Shown: positions 11,091-23,164, numbered from the stretch's first letter. The stretch: 64,000 nt of DNA from Uloborus plumipes (GCA_038373865.1 JAXGGA010001694.1:1-64000), one strand, 5' to 3'. Numbers and translations: made by a program. Notes: generated by a model from the letters alone, not told the origin.

Positions 11091-11804
11091 AAAAATAGAT
11101 AAGGGTCACCTGTTACTCCTCTGGAATTTTTTTCATCTTAGTCCTGTGTATCAATGAATTAAGAATGGTTAATTTACGAATATCTATAGTAAAAATTTAT
11201 AATTCACAACAATACGCTAGCTTTTTTTTCCAACTAGGAATGACTTAAATTTGAGCACTTGCCCCAATATTTAAGAGTAAAAACGTAAAAGAAGCAAATA
11301 TTACGACGAAATTGCGAAAAGCGATATGAAAAATTTCTAATCTAAAAAGTTACAGCTCGATAAATCATTTATAACAAAAATGAAATCGTATGAATTTATT
11401 TATTTTTGAATTGTTCGCAGACCTCATGCTGAATTCTCACTGACTATTGGTTAAGAATGACAGTTCACACACAATTTTAAAGTTTTGGCTTAGTTTTTCA
11501 CCAAGTCTTTGCTGTTTCAGAGATGTTTGCTCAATTTATGATAACCAGTCTACTTAACTTCATTTTAACTCGCTAAAAATCTTTTTTCCCAGAAAAAAAA
11601 AAAATTCCTTGGCTTCATAATTTCCAAAAAAATTGCGTTTTTACTTTTCACCAATGTAATTGTGAAAAGTAGTGCAAAGTTAAGAAACAATTTCTAAATT
11701 GTTGAATTTTAACTAAAAATCTTGGCGAGATCTTACACATTTAAATTTAAACCGTTTTAGCACCAGAAAGTAACTTTTTAAGACCCTTTAATTAGATTCA
11801 CCCG
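11091..11804. other. Unassigned AT-rich stretch
   Basis: No gene or structured repeat recognised. Confidence 0.4.
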
Positions 11805-12185
11805 TGGTTTTGTATGTAACTCTGAATATAAGATAACATTTACGTTCTTTACAAACATAGAAGTATAATGTATTCAACATTATTAATAATACTAAATGCT
11901 GAACTATATTAAACTTTGATGTATTAAGTGCATGTAAACTTAGCGGATATTTAATAGTTTTGAAAATCAGGTGAAAATCAGTTAGAGTATCATGAAATAT
12001 AGTTTATTTTTATATTTGTAAAGAACGTACTTTTATCTTTTTTAAATTTCTCAGAGCTTCAGATTTCAATTGTACCTTGATAAATTACTTAAGATGAAAG
12101 TTTGACTAAACAGTTACGAAAATTAACTCTAAAAGCATATTTTTCAGTTTCTTAAAACTGATTTAAAGATTATTAGAGTAGTTGC
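11805..12185 (+). repeat. Dispersed repeat A copy
   Basis: Contains GTATGTAACTCTGAATA, TAATAATACTAAATGCTGAAC and AAACTTAGCGGATATTTAAT, in the same order as the copies at 5.5 and 50.7 kb. Confidence 0.75.
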
Positions 12186-12229
12186 TTCGGATAAACAAAA
12201 CTTATTTCTGTTATAGGCCCGCAAAAAGT

Positions 12230-12640
12230 CAGCTGAATTTGAGAGCTCCAGGGGAGAGAGAGAGGGAGAAGAAGGGATGAATTCGATGCGAAGCAAGTGG
12301 AGAGAGAGCGCATTCTTCCGAGATACACAGGTAAGAAGGGGGAAAAGAAGATCGGTATGCGCGGCAACAGCAAACAGGTTGCGGGGAGAGCGACCGAGTG
12401 CGTCAGGTGTGCGCAGATGTGTGCCAAGGTCTGTTGTTGACCTTGAAAGGGATGATGCTTCCTGCTCGCGACTCTTACCTAAGAAGATTCGTTTTCCGGA
12501 TACATCAGAGGCGCCGCCCGAACCTGCCTCAATACACTCCCTTTTAACCGTTCTCCGCTTATTAACGGTATCTCCGTTCCAACCGGCCTATGTCTTTTTA
12601 TGGGGTGAAATGTCATTTTCGGATCTGTTTTCCCATTAGG
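12230..12640. other. GC-richer patch with a splice-donor-like site, origin unknown
   Basis: Stands out from the AT-rich surroundings; purine-rich at 12240-12300 (GGGGAGAGAGAGAGG). A strong donor-like CACAGGTAAGAAGG lies at about 12327-12340. Overlapping open frames on both strands (12277-12639 plus, 12173-12427 minus) show no recognisable domain. It could be a noncoding first exon of an unseen gene or transposon debris. Not called as a gene. Confidence 0.3.
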
Positions 12641-12749
12641 TTAATAAACTTATTAGAAATATTCTCTTTAAGGGGGGGGGGGATAAACAAAAGTGTTACC
12701 TTTCCCAGGATTCCCATTTTTTTCCCGCGTGATCTACAAGCAGTAGTGT

Positions 12750-13148
12750 ATCGAAAGGATCCAGCGCCCGTGGCCAACTTAAGAAATTGCGCCCCTCCCC
12801 ATGGTCATCGTGATGGAGGTCACTGTGACCTCCCAAAATAATTTCCTATTCAGAAAATTTCGACTATTCGGGAAATTTTAAAACAATATTGCAACTTTGA
12901 TACATTTTTTCTTTTTTAAAATGTTTTTAATGATACCCAGTGCTATTTCTGATTATATAATTTTCATTTTCTTCTCTAACTCTTATTATTACGAGTTTTT
13001 TTTATACATAGTTTACTTCTGACATAATCAAAAAGAAAAAAAAAAAGGTTTCCTAGACTTATTTTTTCATCGGTCAAAATGCCGCCCCCTTAGCTCCTGC
13101 GCTAGTGGCAAGAGTCACTCCTGCCAACCCTTAGCTAAGTCGCTGTCA
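12750..13148 (+). repeat. Dispersed repeat B, near-complete copy
   Basis: Shares GGAGGTCACTGTGACCTCCC-type and ACAATATTGCAACTTTGAT segments, then GGTCAAAATGCCGCCCCC, with the interrupted copy at 20956-23022 and the fragment at 51396-51500. The order of segments suggests a ~400-bp nonautonomous element. Its left end in the 20.9-kb copy is CAGTAGCGTACC. Confidence 0.7.
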
Positions 13149-13999
13149 TCAAGAAATGGATCAAGTTCACTCAAAAAGTCTAAGTATCCCAAATAATTTC
13201 CATTGTTAGGAGATCTTTACAATTTGTGAAAAAACATTTCTCCAGAAATCTAGTTCTTTTAATGCTGAGATAATAAGTCTACATCTGGAACTGGGGGGCT
13301 TCTATCGATTGTGGAGGCCTGGGTACATGGGGCCTAGGTTCCCATTGGGAAAGAGGGGCCTGCTCATTGCTTAAAACTTAGATGAAAACTGGTTTGAATA
13401 CTTCTAAAATGGAGATTCGGTTCGTGGACAAAAGGACCATATTTTGCTCAGGAACCGAGACTTGTAATAATCCGTTGCCTTGGCAGTGTGTCGTTCCATA
13501 TGCACGGTCAACATACTCTATAAGAAAGTCGAAAAGAAACCATGGAGCGAAGACGATTAGCTGCTGGACTAATGCCAGTCAATTTGGACACACATGTCCA
13601 ACAAGATTCCTTTGGTAGGTTACGGCGATTATTTCGTCCTGGAACGGTGCGTTTACTCCGTTACCATGGATACACATAACACCCTACTCGAAAGTCTAAT
13701 AAAAGAACTAAGCTGCTCGTAGACGTACTAACTATGTCATTTTACCTTAAAATGTCAGCTGTTATTTGAAGCAATGTCTTGTTCTGATTTCCGCATGTGA
13801 AAGCGGGGCGCTTTCCCCGAGTTTGATTTCTCTTGTAAATTTTAAACGACATATTTTGAATATTTAGCCCTACATGTGGAATAAGTGAATGTAAGTATCC
13901 AAGTCATGTCTTCTTAACCTTATAAGCTAGTGGTAACAAATCGTTTTCTACTCGAGGATGGCACCTCACATTAAAATTATTCTTGTGGACCAGAACAAA
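13149..13999. other. Unassigned stretch
   Basis: Mixed composition. A 78-codon open frame at 13382-13618 has no recognisable domain and is not called. No terminal repeats identified. Confidence 0.4.
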
Positions 14000-14269
14000 T
14001 AAAATTTCAAATTATTGAAATTGTTCGATATATGCAACACTGAAAACTGCGAGGAGAAAATACAAAGAAATAATTGTTGTCCGTATTACATGATGCTCCT
14101 CTAATTAAATACATCTGTTTTTCAGAAATCGATTTCTGAATATTTGACTCAAAATGGTCATGTGACATGGTCATTAATCCTGCTTTTCGACTTGTAATAT
14201 TGAACAAAACAAGGGGCCACACGGATCAGCTCAAGGGGACGAAAGCGGACCGTAGGTTGGGCACCACTG
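14000..14269 (-). mobile_element. hAT terminus fragment (Charlie-like)
   Basis: The minus strand at 14269 starts CAGTGGTGCCCAACCTACGG, a Charlie-type hAT end. Immediately inside are AAGGGGACG- and AAGGGGCC-type motifs like those beside the terminus at 333. The opposite end was not found; the inner limit is a guess. Confidence 0.5.
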
Positions 14270-14939
14270 ATATAAGTCACTAGTTTCCTGGTGTAAGCCA
14301 TTCGCCCTTTGATTCTACACAGGGAAACTGTCCTAATCTAATTGTTAACGCAGCCAGAATTTATTTTCTGGGATTCTTACTTTGGTAATAACAGATCCAA
14401 AATGTGTCATGGAATTCTGACACGTGTCATCAGAAGGTTAGGACAATGAGGTTATGTTTATAAAAGATTAGGAGGAGTCTGTATTTATATGTCAGACCAG
14501 GGACTTATTGAGTGATGTGATACAACGTATAGCTGTGTTCCTTTAATTTCTGATTTTCACTAACGATAATTATATTTTTGTGTAAATAATATGAACGGAA
14601 TTTTTCCAACATCTTGTTTCTTGAAAATACTGATAGCAATGCAATAAAAGTTGTTCAACAGTTAAATCACAGTTTGATGGCGTAGGGTGTGTTTTTTTTA
14701 ATTAATTTTCATATATCACTGAGTTATGATGGCTTGTGTGAGAGATCTAGATGTTCTATTTAGGTGTCGAATACTAAACTTATAAAACCCTTCCACGCTT
14801 CTATTTCTATTCTCATATTTTAATAATCCGCCCCCCCCTCCTTCAAAACCAGAAACTGGATCCCTCCTTGAAGACACACTCTTCCTTTTTCTTTCTTTAT
14901 TGCGTACAACGAACGTAATGTAACAATTTCGTCACAAAA
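14270..14939. other. Unassigned stretch
   Basis: No gene recognised. A C-run lies at about 14830. Confidence 0.4.
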
Positions 14940-15600
14940 TCTTTGCCACGGAGTCGGAGGCTTTAAAATTCCAAAAGTTGGAGTCGCCAGTCGGTCACTT
15001 TCCCTCCGAGTATGTCTAGGGTCGGAGTTGAGCCGGAGTCTTTAAAACTCCTGAAATTCGAATCGGAGTAGGTCTTTTTGCGTCCGACTCCACCAGGAGC
15101 GCCCCGAAGGCAGGTCACGACCTCCCAAAAATTTCCTCATTCGGCAAATTCGGACTGACGATTCGGCAAATTCAGGGATAGTATTGCATTTTTTTTTGGC
15201 AACTATACATATTGTGTGTGTGCGTGTAGCTGCAATTTTTTTTACTTTTATTTGTTACCTTTGAAAAGAAGGAGAACCAATTTATAAAACTTAATTCTGT
15301 TGTTGATCTGTCATGCAATCAATATGTTTCTTTCCCAATGAATCGTTTTGACAGCTCAAAATACACTCCTGCTGTTATTCATTAAGTTTGAATGTGTCTC
15401 AATCGTATTTATTTTGTTAATTGTTTACTGATACCTATTGTCCTTTCCCATAAAGTAATGGTAAAAGGTTGTCTCAATGCTCGTATTTTATCATTCGGAC
15501 CATTCCCAAATTTCATTCGGCAAATTGAGAATTTCCCCCCTCCCAAAAATTTAATCTCAGGGCGCCCCTGGACTCCGCAGCCTTGGTTCTTGTGAAGCCG
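14940..15600 (+). repeat. GGAGTC-rich repeat, interrupted
   Basis: Multiple GGAGTCGG- and CCGGAGTC-type motifs run from about 14950 to 15093, then continue as GACTCCGCAGCC at 15571 after the hAT insertion. Similar sequence occurs at 20090-20160 (ACTGTGGAGTCAGAG) and 23030-23150. The motif resembles widespread CTGTGGAGTCGG-type repeats of invertebrate genomes. Confidence 0.6.
15094..15570. mobile_element. Nonautonomous hAT element, 477 bp, 8-bp target duplication
   Basis: The left end is CAGGAGCGCCCCGAAGG; the right end is GGGCGCCCCTG, its inverse with minor differences. Flanks are GACTCCAC (15086-15093) and GACTCCGC (15571-15578), an 8-bp duplication with one mismatch, as expected for hAT. 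Internal TTCGGCAAATTCGG motifs occur near both ends. A left-end fragment recurs inverted at 42535-42647. Confidence 0.8.
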
Positions 15601-16003
15601 GGAAACAGCACCGTTACGGACGTGCGCTCTCCTCCAAATTAATAACTGGGGATCGTAAAATGAACAGAGATTTTAAAACGGAAGCTAACCAATCTTCGGT
15701 GCTGTGGTGACGTCACTCACGAGAACGATTCAGACCCTCATGTGACTCTTCTTAGATAATCGAGGCATGTCAGCACGAGAACAAATGACGCCATTCATTC
15801 GTCCCCATCCTCCCTCCATCGCGAATGCAGAAAAACGAATTATGCGACCTCAAAAACATCTCCTATATTCGTGGGTATTTTTTTCTTAACGTTTTCTGTG
15901 CGACAGTGACTCTCCTAGTCATGAGGCAATTTCCCATTTTTTCCGACAAGCAGGTAATATTCAGAAAACAGAATTGCTTCTTCTAGGGCCTGATCAAAGC
16001 GTA
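15601..16003. other. Unassigned stretch
   Basis: No gene or repeat recognised. Somewhat higher GC than its surroundings. Confidence 0.4.
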
Positions 16004-16116
16004 CCCAGGTAGCACAAATTAATAACCTTTGAACGTTTCATAACCGTTTTTAAGCGGTTGTTATAACGTTAATAACCATTTTACAACCTTTAAAAAACAG
16101 AAGTGTGCTACTTGGG
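16004..16116. mobile_element. 113-bp MITE with CCCARGTAGCACA ends
   Basis: The left end CCCAGGTAGCACA and right end TGTGCTACTTGGG are inverse with one mismatch. The inside holds several AATAACC/GGTTAT motifs. No clear target duplication. Confidence 0.7.
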
Positions 16117-16154
16117 ATAGTAGGGCTCTGGGCAGAAGAAGCATATATAGATTT

Positions 16155-16442
16155 CACTGTTAAAACTACAAGTTGCATAAGGCACCTTTTAGGGTGAGTT
16201 ATAGCATCCACGGCACCCCCTGAAGGGTACCACTTGACGTCATGTGGCACCTTTGATGGTGCAACTTGGCTCCCTATGGCTCCCATGGGGTCTCATAGGG
16301 CACCACAGAGTGCCGCATAGAGCCAAATGGTACCATCAAGGGTTCCATACAGAGTCAAGTGGCAGCCTTCGGGGGGTGCCGCTGGTGCTACAGCGTTTTT
16401 GACCCAAAAAGGTGCCCTGTGCAACCTGTAGTTTTAATAGTG
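16155..16442. mobile_element. 288-bp MITE with CACTGTTAAAACTAC ends
   Basis: The left end CACTGTTAAAACTACAAGTT is inverted at the right (CTGTAGTTTTAATAGTG), and the next ~25 bp (TGCATAAGGCACCTTTT) also pairs. The interior repeats GGCACC/GGTGCC motifs, giving strong self-complementarity. A second copy, split by a hAT MITE, is at 55875-56165. Confidence 0.8.
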
Positions 16443-17092
16443 TAGGTGCCTCTCCCCCCGTAAGGGAGATTTATAAGCTGTCCCCTTCCCTATCTTTATA
16501 AACTCACTTTTTTTTTTTTAATGGTAGAAACTGAAACAGTATGGTGAAAAGATATTCGGGTGAAATTTAGTTGTAATTATTAATATTATTTTAAGTTAAG
16601 GTTACAGAGGACACAAAAAGAGGCATGATTGCATAAATCTATGCATTACATGTAATGTTTTACGAGATAGTTTATAAAAGATGGCTGAAAATGAAAATTT
16701 ATTTGAATTTTTCAGCTGAAAAATTTTAAGTTATACGGTAAACTCTTAATAAATTACGAATTTTCATTAACATATTGTAAGTTTTTTTTTTTTTTTGTAT
16801 TAGTTCTGTTTCTTATTAAATTATTAGAAAAAATATATATAATATGGCTGGCTAGCCAAGAAATTTAAATTCTTTATTAGTTCAAGTCAGATTACAGATT
16901 GGGCACACCTGTCTTGGTCCCTCATCTCCCATGATGCATTTCGCATCACATGGTTATGCAGTGAAATTTCTAAGCTGCCTCCTCTTCGTTCCGTAAAATT
17001 TTGGCCTCTCAGAAGGGGTAGCCGCTTTAAAGGGTTTTCAGAACAATAGCGAGATATAATTTCTATAATAGGTTATGTATAAGCAAGTCTAA
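16443..17092. other. Unassigned AT-rich stretch
   Basis: No gene recognised. A 15-nt T-run lies near 16781-16796. Confidence 0.4.
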
Positions 17093-17236
17093 GGGCCGTG
17101 CTCCACATCAGCGTAAAACGCGACCGAAACTGAAGGCAGAAACTGAAAATCCGGGTACTTTCCATAGGAACACCATTGAATCCATTATACGCTTCTGCCT
17201 AATTTTTCTGCTTTACGTCGATGTGGAGCAGGGCCC
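17093..17236. mobile_element. Harbinger-type MITE, 144 bp, TAA target duplication
   Basis: Ends GGGCCGTGCTCCACATC and GATGTGGAGCAGGGCCC are inverse with one mismatch and extend to about 27 bp. Both sides are flanked by TAA (17090-17092 and 17237-17239). The 3-bp TWA duplication and GGGCC start are characteristic of PIF/Harbinger. Confidence 0.85.
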
Positions 17237-19485
17237 TAACTCAATTTTCTTCTATTTAAATGACGCTTGACATTTTTCTAAAGGGAAGATGGTATTGTAT
17301 TTCATGTTTTATTACAGTGACCTCCCATGACCTTCCAGGAGGCGCTCTTACCCTCCGTCGGCACTGTAACTATGAAACCACTCCTCTGCTCTTTCATGCC
17401 AGAAGGATTCAGAATCGTTCGAATATCGCAACTCTCTCTCCGATTTACAGTTCTCTTATTGGCAGATAACTTTCATTGAACTGCTTGATATTTATAAAAA
17501 CTCTTTGAGATTGTTACAATTCAGATCACTGACCAACGAATGAACAAAGGTGAAAAAATTTCTCCAAAATTATCGCAATCCATTAACAGCCAATTAAGAT
17601 CTCCCCAAAGCTGATCTTGAGCCATAAGGTAACTTTTTAGGAAATTTTAACATTATGTCTATGGGGCAAAAAATCCATGCCACGAAAAACTTCCCGTTTA
17701 GAAGGGTGGCAGCTTAGTAAAGGTTTGAAGAAGTTTTACTGCAGGAAAGGAAATGTTCTCCCGGTATTATTCCTCACCGACGGATCGACATTAATTTGAA
17801 AACTGACATTTTAGAAAATAATGAAGCAACATATTTAATTCTTTTTTACTAAGGAGAAAGGGAATTAGACTGCCAGACAATAGTTTCGCCCTTGAATTAG
17901 TGCATTTCTAACAAACTTGCGATGTGCCCAGTTCTGATAAACTGAGAGTCAATTACAACACTTTCTACATTGTCATGGAAATATGGCCGCTTACTAACCA
18001 CCACGATTTCCTTTCAAAGTGATAATTAAGAATGCCAAATCACTTGAAAATGATCCCACGTCATCGGTCCGCGTCAAAGGGCACCAACAGATACTTTTTT
18101 TTTCCCTTCCCTGTTTTAAACGCAAGGGCCTCTCTTTCGCAAGGCATCAGATACGCGAGAATGCTCTGGAGCCAACAGTATTTTGCTGACGAGACCGACC
18201 TATCTTTGGGCGATGACAAGATGGAGAGGGATTTTGTTTGGGCTCACATCCTCTAAAGTGGCGATAAGCTCGAGCAAAGGCCATGAATTCTCCAAAACCA
18301 CGAAATTGGATCGTTTGCAGAGGGAGGTCGTAACCCCTGATTATTATCTCCCATCGGGAGCATCTTCCCATTCCATCTTTTCCCGCTGCATTGCGAGGTG
18401 TTCGACCAATATTCGAATCCATGTCCAATCTGGGTACTAAACGCATTCCTTTCCTGCATCTCATTCGGTAAGACTTCTCAGGTAAGATTCAAATATTATG
18501 TATTGCCAGCGGTGATTCCAGAATGAGGTAAGCAGTTCCAAATGCCAGGCCGCTGACGTGGACTATAGAAAGAAAGTGTAAGTGTACTAGCTTAAATATT
18601 TCCGTTTGAAAAGCGAGATGGGGGGACAAATCGACTCTTTTCCTGTACTGCTGAAGTAAAAGAGCATATATTAGCATTAATTATATCATGATATTCTCTG
18701 TCTCCTCCCCCTTCCCGACCACTGAGAATCATTCAAAATAAATCGTTGGTGCCGAAAAAGTTCTTCTGGGGTCAAATATTAAACTTGTTTTGCTGTAATT
18801 GAAAAGTAACTGGCCAAAGGAATTCAGGTTATCTTTATTTCCCTTCTTTTTTTAAATTTTAAATTAAAAGAATTTCTCTAATGATATCTACTTTTTGATG
18901 TACTAAGTTCTATCTGCTAACCTGTATCCATATCATTGCTTACCATTGTAGAGAGTGTTCATTTTTTTAAATTTAAGATAGCCCCTTCATCTTCCAAGCC
19001 CTTCAATTGTTAAGATAGAAATGGTTAGGTTATGAGGTTGAATTTCTGAGTTATTTTTCAAGTATGGGAAGAGACCACAAAAAATTTCAGGCACTCAGCA
19101 GCACTCCAGCTGTGTCTGTCTGTATGTTTCCCTCTGAACTTTACAGGTAAATGGGAATTTGTCTGCATTTGCAAAAGTACTATTTGTTTTTAACAGAAGA
19201 GAAAGAAATATTTGAAACTTTTCATTATTCCACAAAAACCAACATTCCTATTCTTTTTAACTAAGGATGAATTTTCGAAGCAATTTTCAATCTAAGATGA
19301 GACAGTACTGTTACATAAAAAGATTGTGTTTGGTTGAAAATCTTGTAAATGGTTAAAATTAGCGGCTTTCTGGTTTATGCTGGAAAAGTTTTGTTTAAAT
19401 GGTGTTATTTGGGGCCTTAAATATAGCAGCAGAGCGAGTCAGACAGATTTGACGTTAAGGACTTGAATAGCGAGCATACACGGTA
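17237..19485. other. Unassigned stretch, 2.2 kb
   Basis: Contains overlapping open frames on both strands at 18032-18464 in a patch of higher GC. None shows a recognisable domain, signal peptide or splice structure, and the opposing frames are mutually inconsistent. No terminal repeats found. Could hold degraded transposon sequence. Confidence 0.4.
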
Positions 19486-19489
19486 CTGT

Positions 19490-19822
19490 GTCCGTAAAAA
19501 CCGCGCCTAGCACTAGCGAACAGTTCCACCTAAAAAGGGTAGATGGGCTATGGGTGATAACTTTCGGAAGTTTTCAATTTAAAACTTGCATTTGCTATAT
19601 AATTTTGACATATTCAACTAAACTATGTATTTGAAATTAACATCGTTCCACCTTATTTGATACGGTTCAAAATGCTTTTTATTATTCTTCTCCATATTGT
19701 TATCTTGTATCTATTGTATTGTTCCATATTGTTATTCTAACACCCCTATTTTGGTAAGATCAGAGAAGACCTGAAGCATGCGCAACTGCGCGGAAGGTTT
19801 TACCTAAGAAGATCAGACAGTA
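19490..19822 (+). repeat. Dispersed repeat C, plus copy
   Basis: Matches an inverted copy at 55180-55480. Shared segments include CCGCGCCTAGCACTAGCGAA, AAGGGTAGATGGG, GATACGGTTCAAAATGCTT and CACCCCTATTTTGGTAAGAT. The plus copy has a small internal duplication of CCATATTGTTAT (about 19693-19735). No coding sequence. Confidence 0.85.
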
Positions 19823-20414
19823 ATGTGGAAACGTTTTAAGAAAATTTACTTTATTTACTTGAACAGAACTTAAACCATTGTTAAATTTGAAAGTTTTAAC
19901 TATTATTAAGAGCAAATGTATTCCTTTTTAGCCATAACTCCATATTCTCGTAATTCCCTTACTTTCCCGAATTCCTCATTCGTAGTTGAATATCTCGCAA
20001 CCGAAGAAGGTATTAAGCTGAGTCGTGTTTGAAGAGTAGTATGTCACTAAGCAACAAATTGAATGAACCATAAAATTATTCAAATTAGCAGGACTGTGGA
20101 GTCAGAGTTAGGCTGATTTTGGTGTAAAAGAGTCGGAGTCATTAATTTTTCCTCTTACTTCGCAGTGCTGCAAATTGGGATGAATTCAAGGTGATTGATC
20201 TTGATAGTTGTACAGTTCTCTTTAACTTGAAAGAGAAGGAATTCTTAGATACCCTCAGGCCAATACTGGTTACTGGAAAAGGAAACAGGCTTTTTTTACC
20301 CTTATTTCAATAAACGGAATTGATTAATAATGTATTTGTTGGAGTTCGAGTAATCAGGGCTAAACTCTACTGATACTTTTTATTGCGCAATGATAAATTG
20401 TTGTATGTTTTCTT
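19823..20414. other. Unassigned stretch with a GGAGTC-type fragment
   Basis: A fragment with ACTGTGGAGTCAGAG and AGAGTCGGAGTC lies at about 20093-20142. Nothing else recognised. Confidence 0.4.
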
Positions 20415-20670
20415 TTGGGATCTCAGACGTCGTATAGTCCCTCTTTCAAACTGGCAGTCTGCCAACGTCACTCCCCAACCGGCCTTTGCTCTGCTAACGT
20501 GGCGCTAGTGCCTTCGCCATGCGGAACAAAATGGCAGACACAGAGCTGCTCAGTCACTCCACCTGCTCCTCTACTGGTGCAAACCAATCTTCTGCAGATT
20601 CTTCTCTGGTCGTCGACAGGGCACGTAGAGCAGAAGCCGGCTCCCATGTCCTACACACAAGCACATAAAC
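20415..20670. other. GC-rich island with open frames, possible exon
   Basis: A ~240-bp patch clearly richer in GC than its flanks, preceded by an acceptor-like TTTTCTTTTGGGATCTCAG (20408-20426). Two plus-strand frames stay open across most of it, but neither resembles a known domain. It could be an exon or UTR of an unseen transcript, or transposon debris. Not called as CDS. Confidence 0.25.
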
Positions 20671-20955
20671 GAGCGTACCTATCTCTTATGCGAAAAATAT
20701 TATTTGAATTCAAGACAAAATTCATTTTTTTCCCCCTCTTTGCTTGTATAGTTTGTGGATGCTGGGTGCTTTGTAGTTTGGGTTGAAGGAAGAGTAATTC
20801 GTCTTTGACACAATGCCAAAATCCGTTAGCAAAGCAACCATTCCATTTTAACAAATGGAATCGTTTAAACCCTACAGTCATCCGAAGTTTTATGTCTTAG
20901 TCTGGTTGAAATTATAAAATTAGACAACATTGTTGTTCTCAGGCCTGTGAGGAAC

Positions 20956-23022
20956 CAGTAGCGTACCTAGGGGGTTCAACGTCCGTGGGAAACTTAAAAA
21001 TTGTGCCTCCTCATGGTCGCCTTAATGGGAGGTCACGGAAGCTAGGTCACCGTGACCTCCCAAAGCAAACCCTTATTCAAAAATTTTCAGTTATTCTGCA
21101 ATTTAAAGACAATATTGCAACTTTGATCTTATTTTTTCTTTTTTAAAATATTTTTAATTAGAGTTACCCGCCACGGCTTTGCCTGTGGTAAAATTTAAAA
21201 GATTTTCGCTGTTGTTGCTGTATATCTATAACGCACGAATTAAAAGAACTAAGTGCAGTTCTCGCTTGGCGAAACTTACCATGCTTAACAGAGACTAATC
21301 TTTTTTAATTATTTTCAATTTAAGCGAAGTTCTAGTTTCAGCTAATGGCCTTTTTATTAACTTGATTTATTTTTCCTTTGTGGAATGTTATGAAAGATAA
21401 CTATTTCGTTGAACATGCCAAATAGGCAAAAAATTTACCATCATTGTTTTCATTTTGGCCGTATTTAATATCTTACCAAAATATTTAAAAGCGCTCACAC
21501 TTTTTTGCTTCTTGTTTCGAAAACTTTGTTATGCCTTCATTGTATTTAGATCGCAAAATAATAATGGAAAAAAAAATAATAATAATCCAGCCTTTCAAAA
21601 CGATAGTTCTATCAAAACTTCTGATGGGTTTAGAATGGTCAAATTAATTTATTTGGCGATTTTTACATTTTAATGAGACTTTTAGAATGACCAATATTTT
21701 GAAAAGCTCGTAAAGATTTCTGTTCTCGGTAATGCTTTTGAGAATATTTCAATAACTGAGATCTTTGGTAGGCACTTTTCAGTTACAGGCGAAAATTAAA
21801 ATTTTAAGCTTGCATCGTCGCCATGGTTTCCCCCTTTTCTCCCATTTTGCATTTTAATTTAGATGTCATTAATAGGAGCTTCTAAAGTTGATTTGGTGAA
21901 TTTTTTGAAAGGAATTCTCACATTATTCTTTGTGACTTTTTTTTAGTTGGCGCATTATTTTACTTTCAACTATTAATCTTATGTGGAAAATTAGAAACAA
22001 AAAGATGGGAGGATGTCGGCGATTGGAAATCTGACAGAAGACCTGGGTATCTCTCCCTATTGGTGCCAAATCCTTGTCGACAATTCATGCGCGAGGGAAA
22101 TCTTTCCTTCGCAAACGTAAACTAAATGTCACTAAAACTAAATTATTATCGCCGAGAATTTGACAACCCAGCCAGATTTCCAATTATCGAACTATTCGCT
22201 TTTTCCAAGGCATGTTAATCATATGTGTAAAATTAGACACAAAAAGAACATTACCCTTTGATGATATGCAAATAAAATAGAAATTTCAAGAAGTAAATTA
22301 ATAAATTTGTATGAAAATACTTATTAGAAAAATGGCGTATACAAAGTTAACTGGTTCTTATCCAAACACTGTAAAATGTACTTTTGCAAATGTTGAAGAA
22401 TTTTTTTTTTTTTCATAAATAATCCTAGAAACTGAAATACTTATTACTCAAACACCAATATAAGTCTCAGGAAATCAAAAGAAGAAGTAATCATCTGAAG
22501 AAGTCAATACAATAAAGCTGAAAATAAAATAAAATTACTTACTTTGAAAACAAAACAACGTGCGTGCACGGAAGAAATCTGCAGTTGATTTCACTTTAAT
22601 TACAAAAACTGCTCCTTTAGAGTACGAAAGCAGGGAGTAATAAGTTATTAATTACCAAATTTTAATTAAATATTAGGAAATCTAGGGTGAATTTAAAAAT
22701 TTCGGCTACGACTTGCACATCATCAGTATGAGGACTAATTTTGTACCAATTTTCATAATCGTACATTGCGTAAATTTTCCAGGAGAGCATTTGACCCCGA
22801 CTCATGACGGCATCAAACTTTGATTTTATATATATAGATGGTACCCGATGTTCCTTCCCATTAAGATATTTCTAGATCTTATTCCTACGAGTTTTTTTCT
22901 TTAGTATTTTTCTACAAATATAAATTTAAAAATATTCCTCACCTTTTTTTTAACCGGTCAAAATGCCACCCCCTGGTTGCTCTGCCCGTAGCAATAGTCA
23001 CCCCACCCAACCCTTTGGTACG
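20956..23022 (+). repeat. Dispersed repeat B, copy split by an insertion
   Basis: The left part (20956 to ~21160) begins CAGTAGCGTACC and contains CACCGTGACCTCCCAAAG. The right part (~22840-23022) contains GGTCAAAATGCCACCCCC and ends GGTACGCCACTA, the inverse of the start. By comparison with 12750-13148, about 1.68 kb has been inserted between them. Confidence 0.65.
21161..22836. mobile_element. 1.7-kb insertion, possibly RTE-like, noncoding
   Basis: Interrupts dispersed repeat B. It starts near ACCCGCCACGGCTTTGCCTG and ends in a TATATATATAGAT run. The start resembles ACCCG..GGCTTTGCC segments of non-LTR (RTE-type) or Helitron-like noncoding regions. No reverse transcriptase or helicase motif was found, so the class is unresolved. 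The frame at 21455-21673 has no domain. Confidence 0.35.
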
Positions 23023-23164
23023 CCACTATGTGGAGCTAAAGTCGGAATTAGAGAGATTTTGGGGCAAAAGAATCGGAGTCGGGAAAAGAAAGTTTTAAAA
23101 TTCCAAGAGGTAAAAGCGATTTTTTTCCCCCGATTCCACAGACCTGGTTGTGATACACAAAATA

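Noticed and set aside
12277..12639. 120-codon plus-strand frame
   Set aside because: No domain, Arg-rich low complexity, overlapped by a minus-strand frame. Kept only as an unexplained GC patch.
14310..14450. Possible inverted pair GTCCTAATCTAA / TTAGGAC
   Set aside because: Too short and imperfect, with no target duplication.
18032..18464. Cluster of overlapping frames on both strands
   Set aside because: Mutually conflicting frames with no recognisable domain, splice signals or start context.
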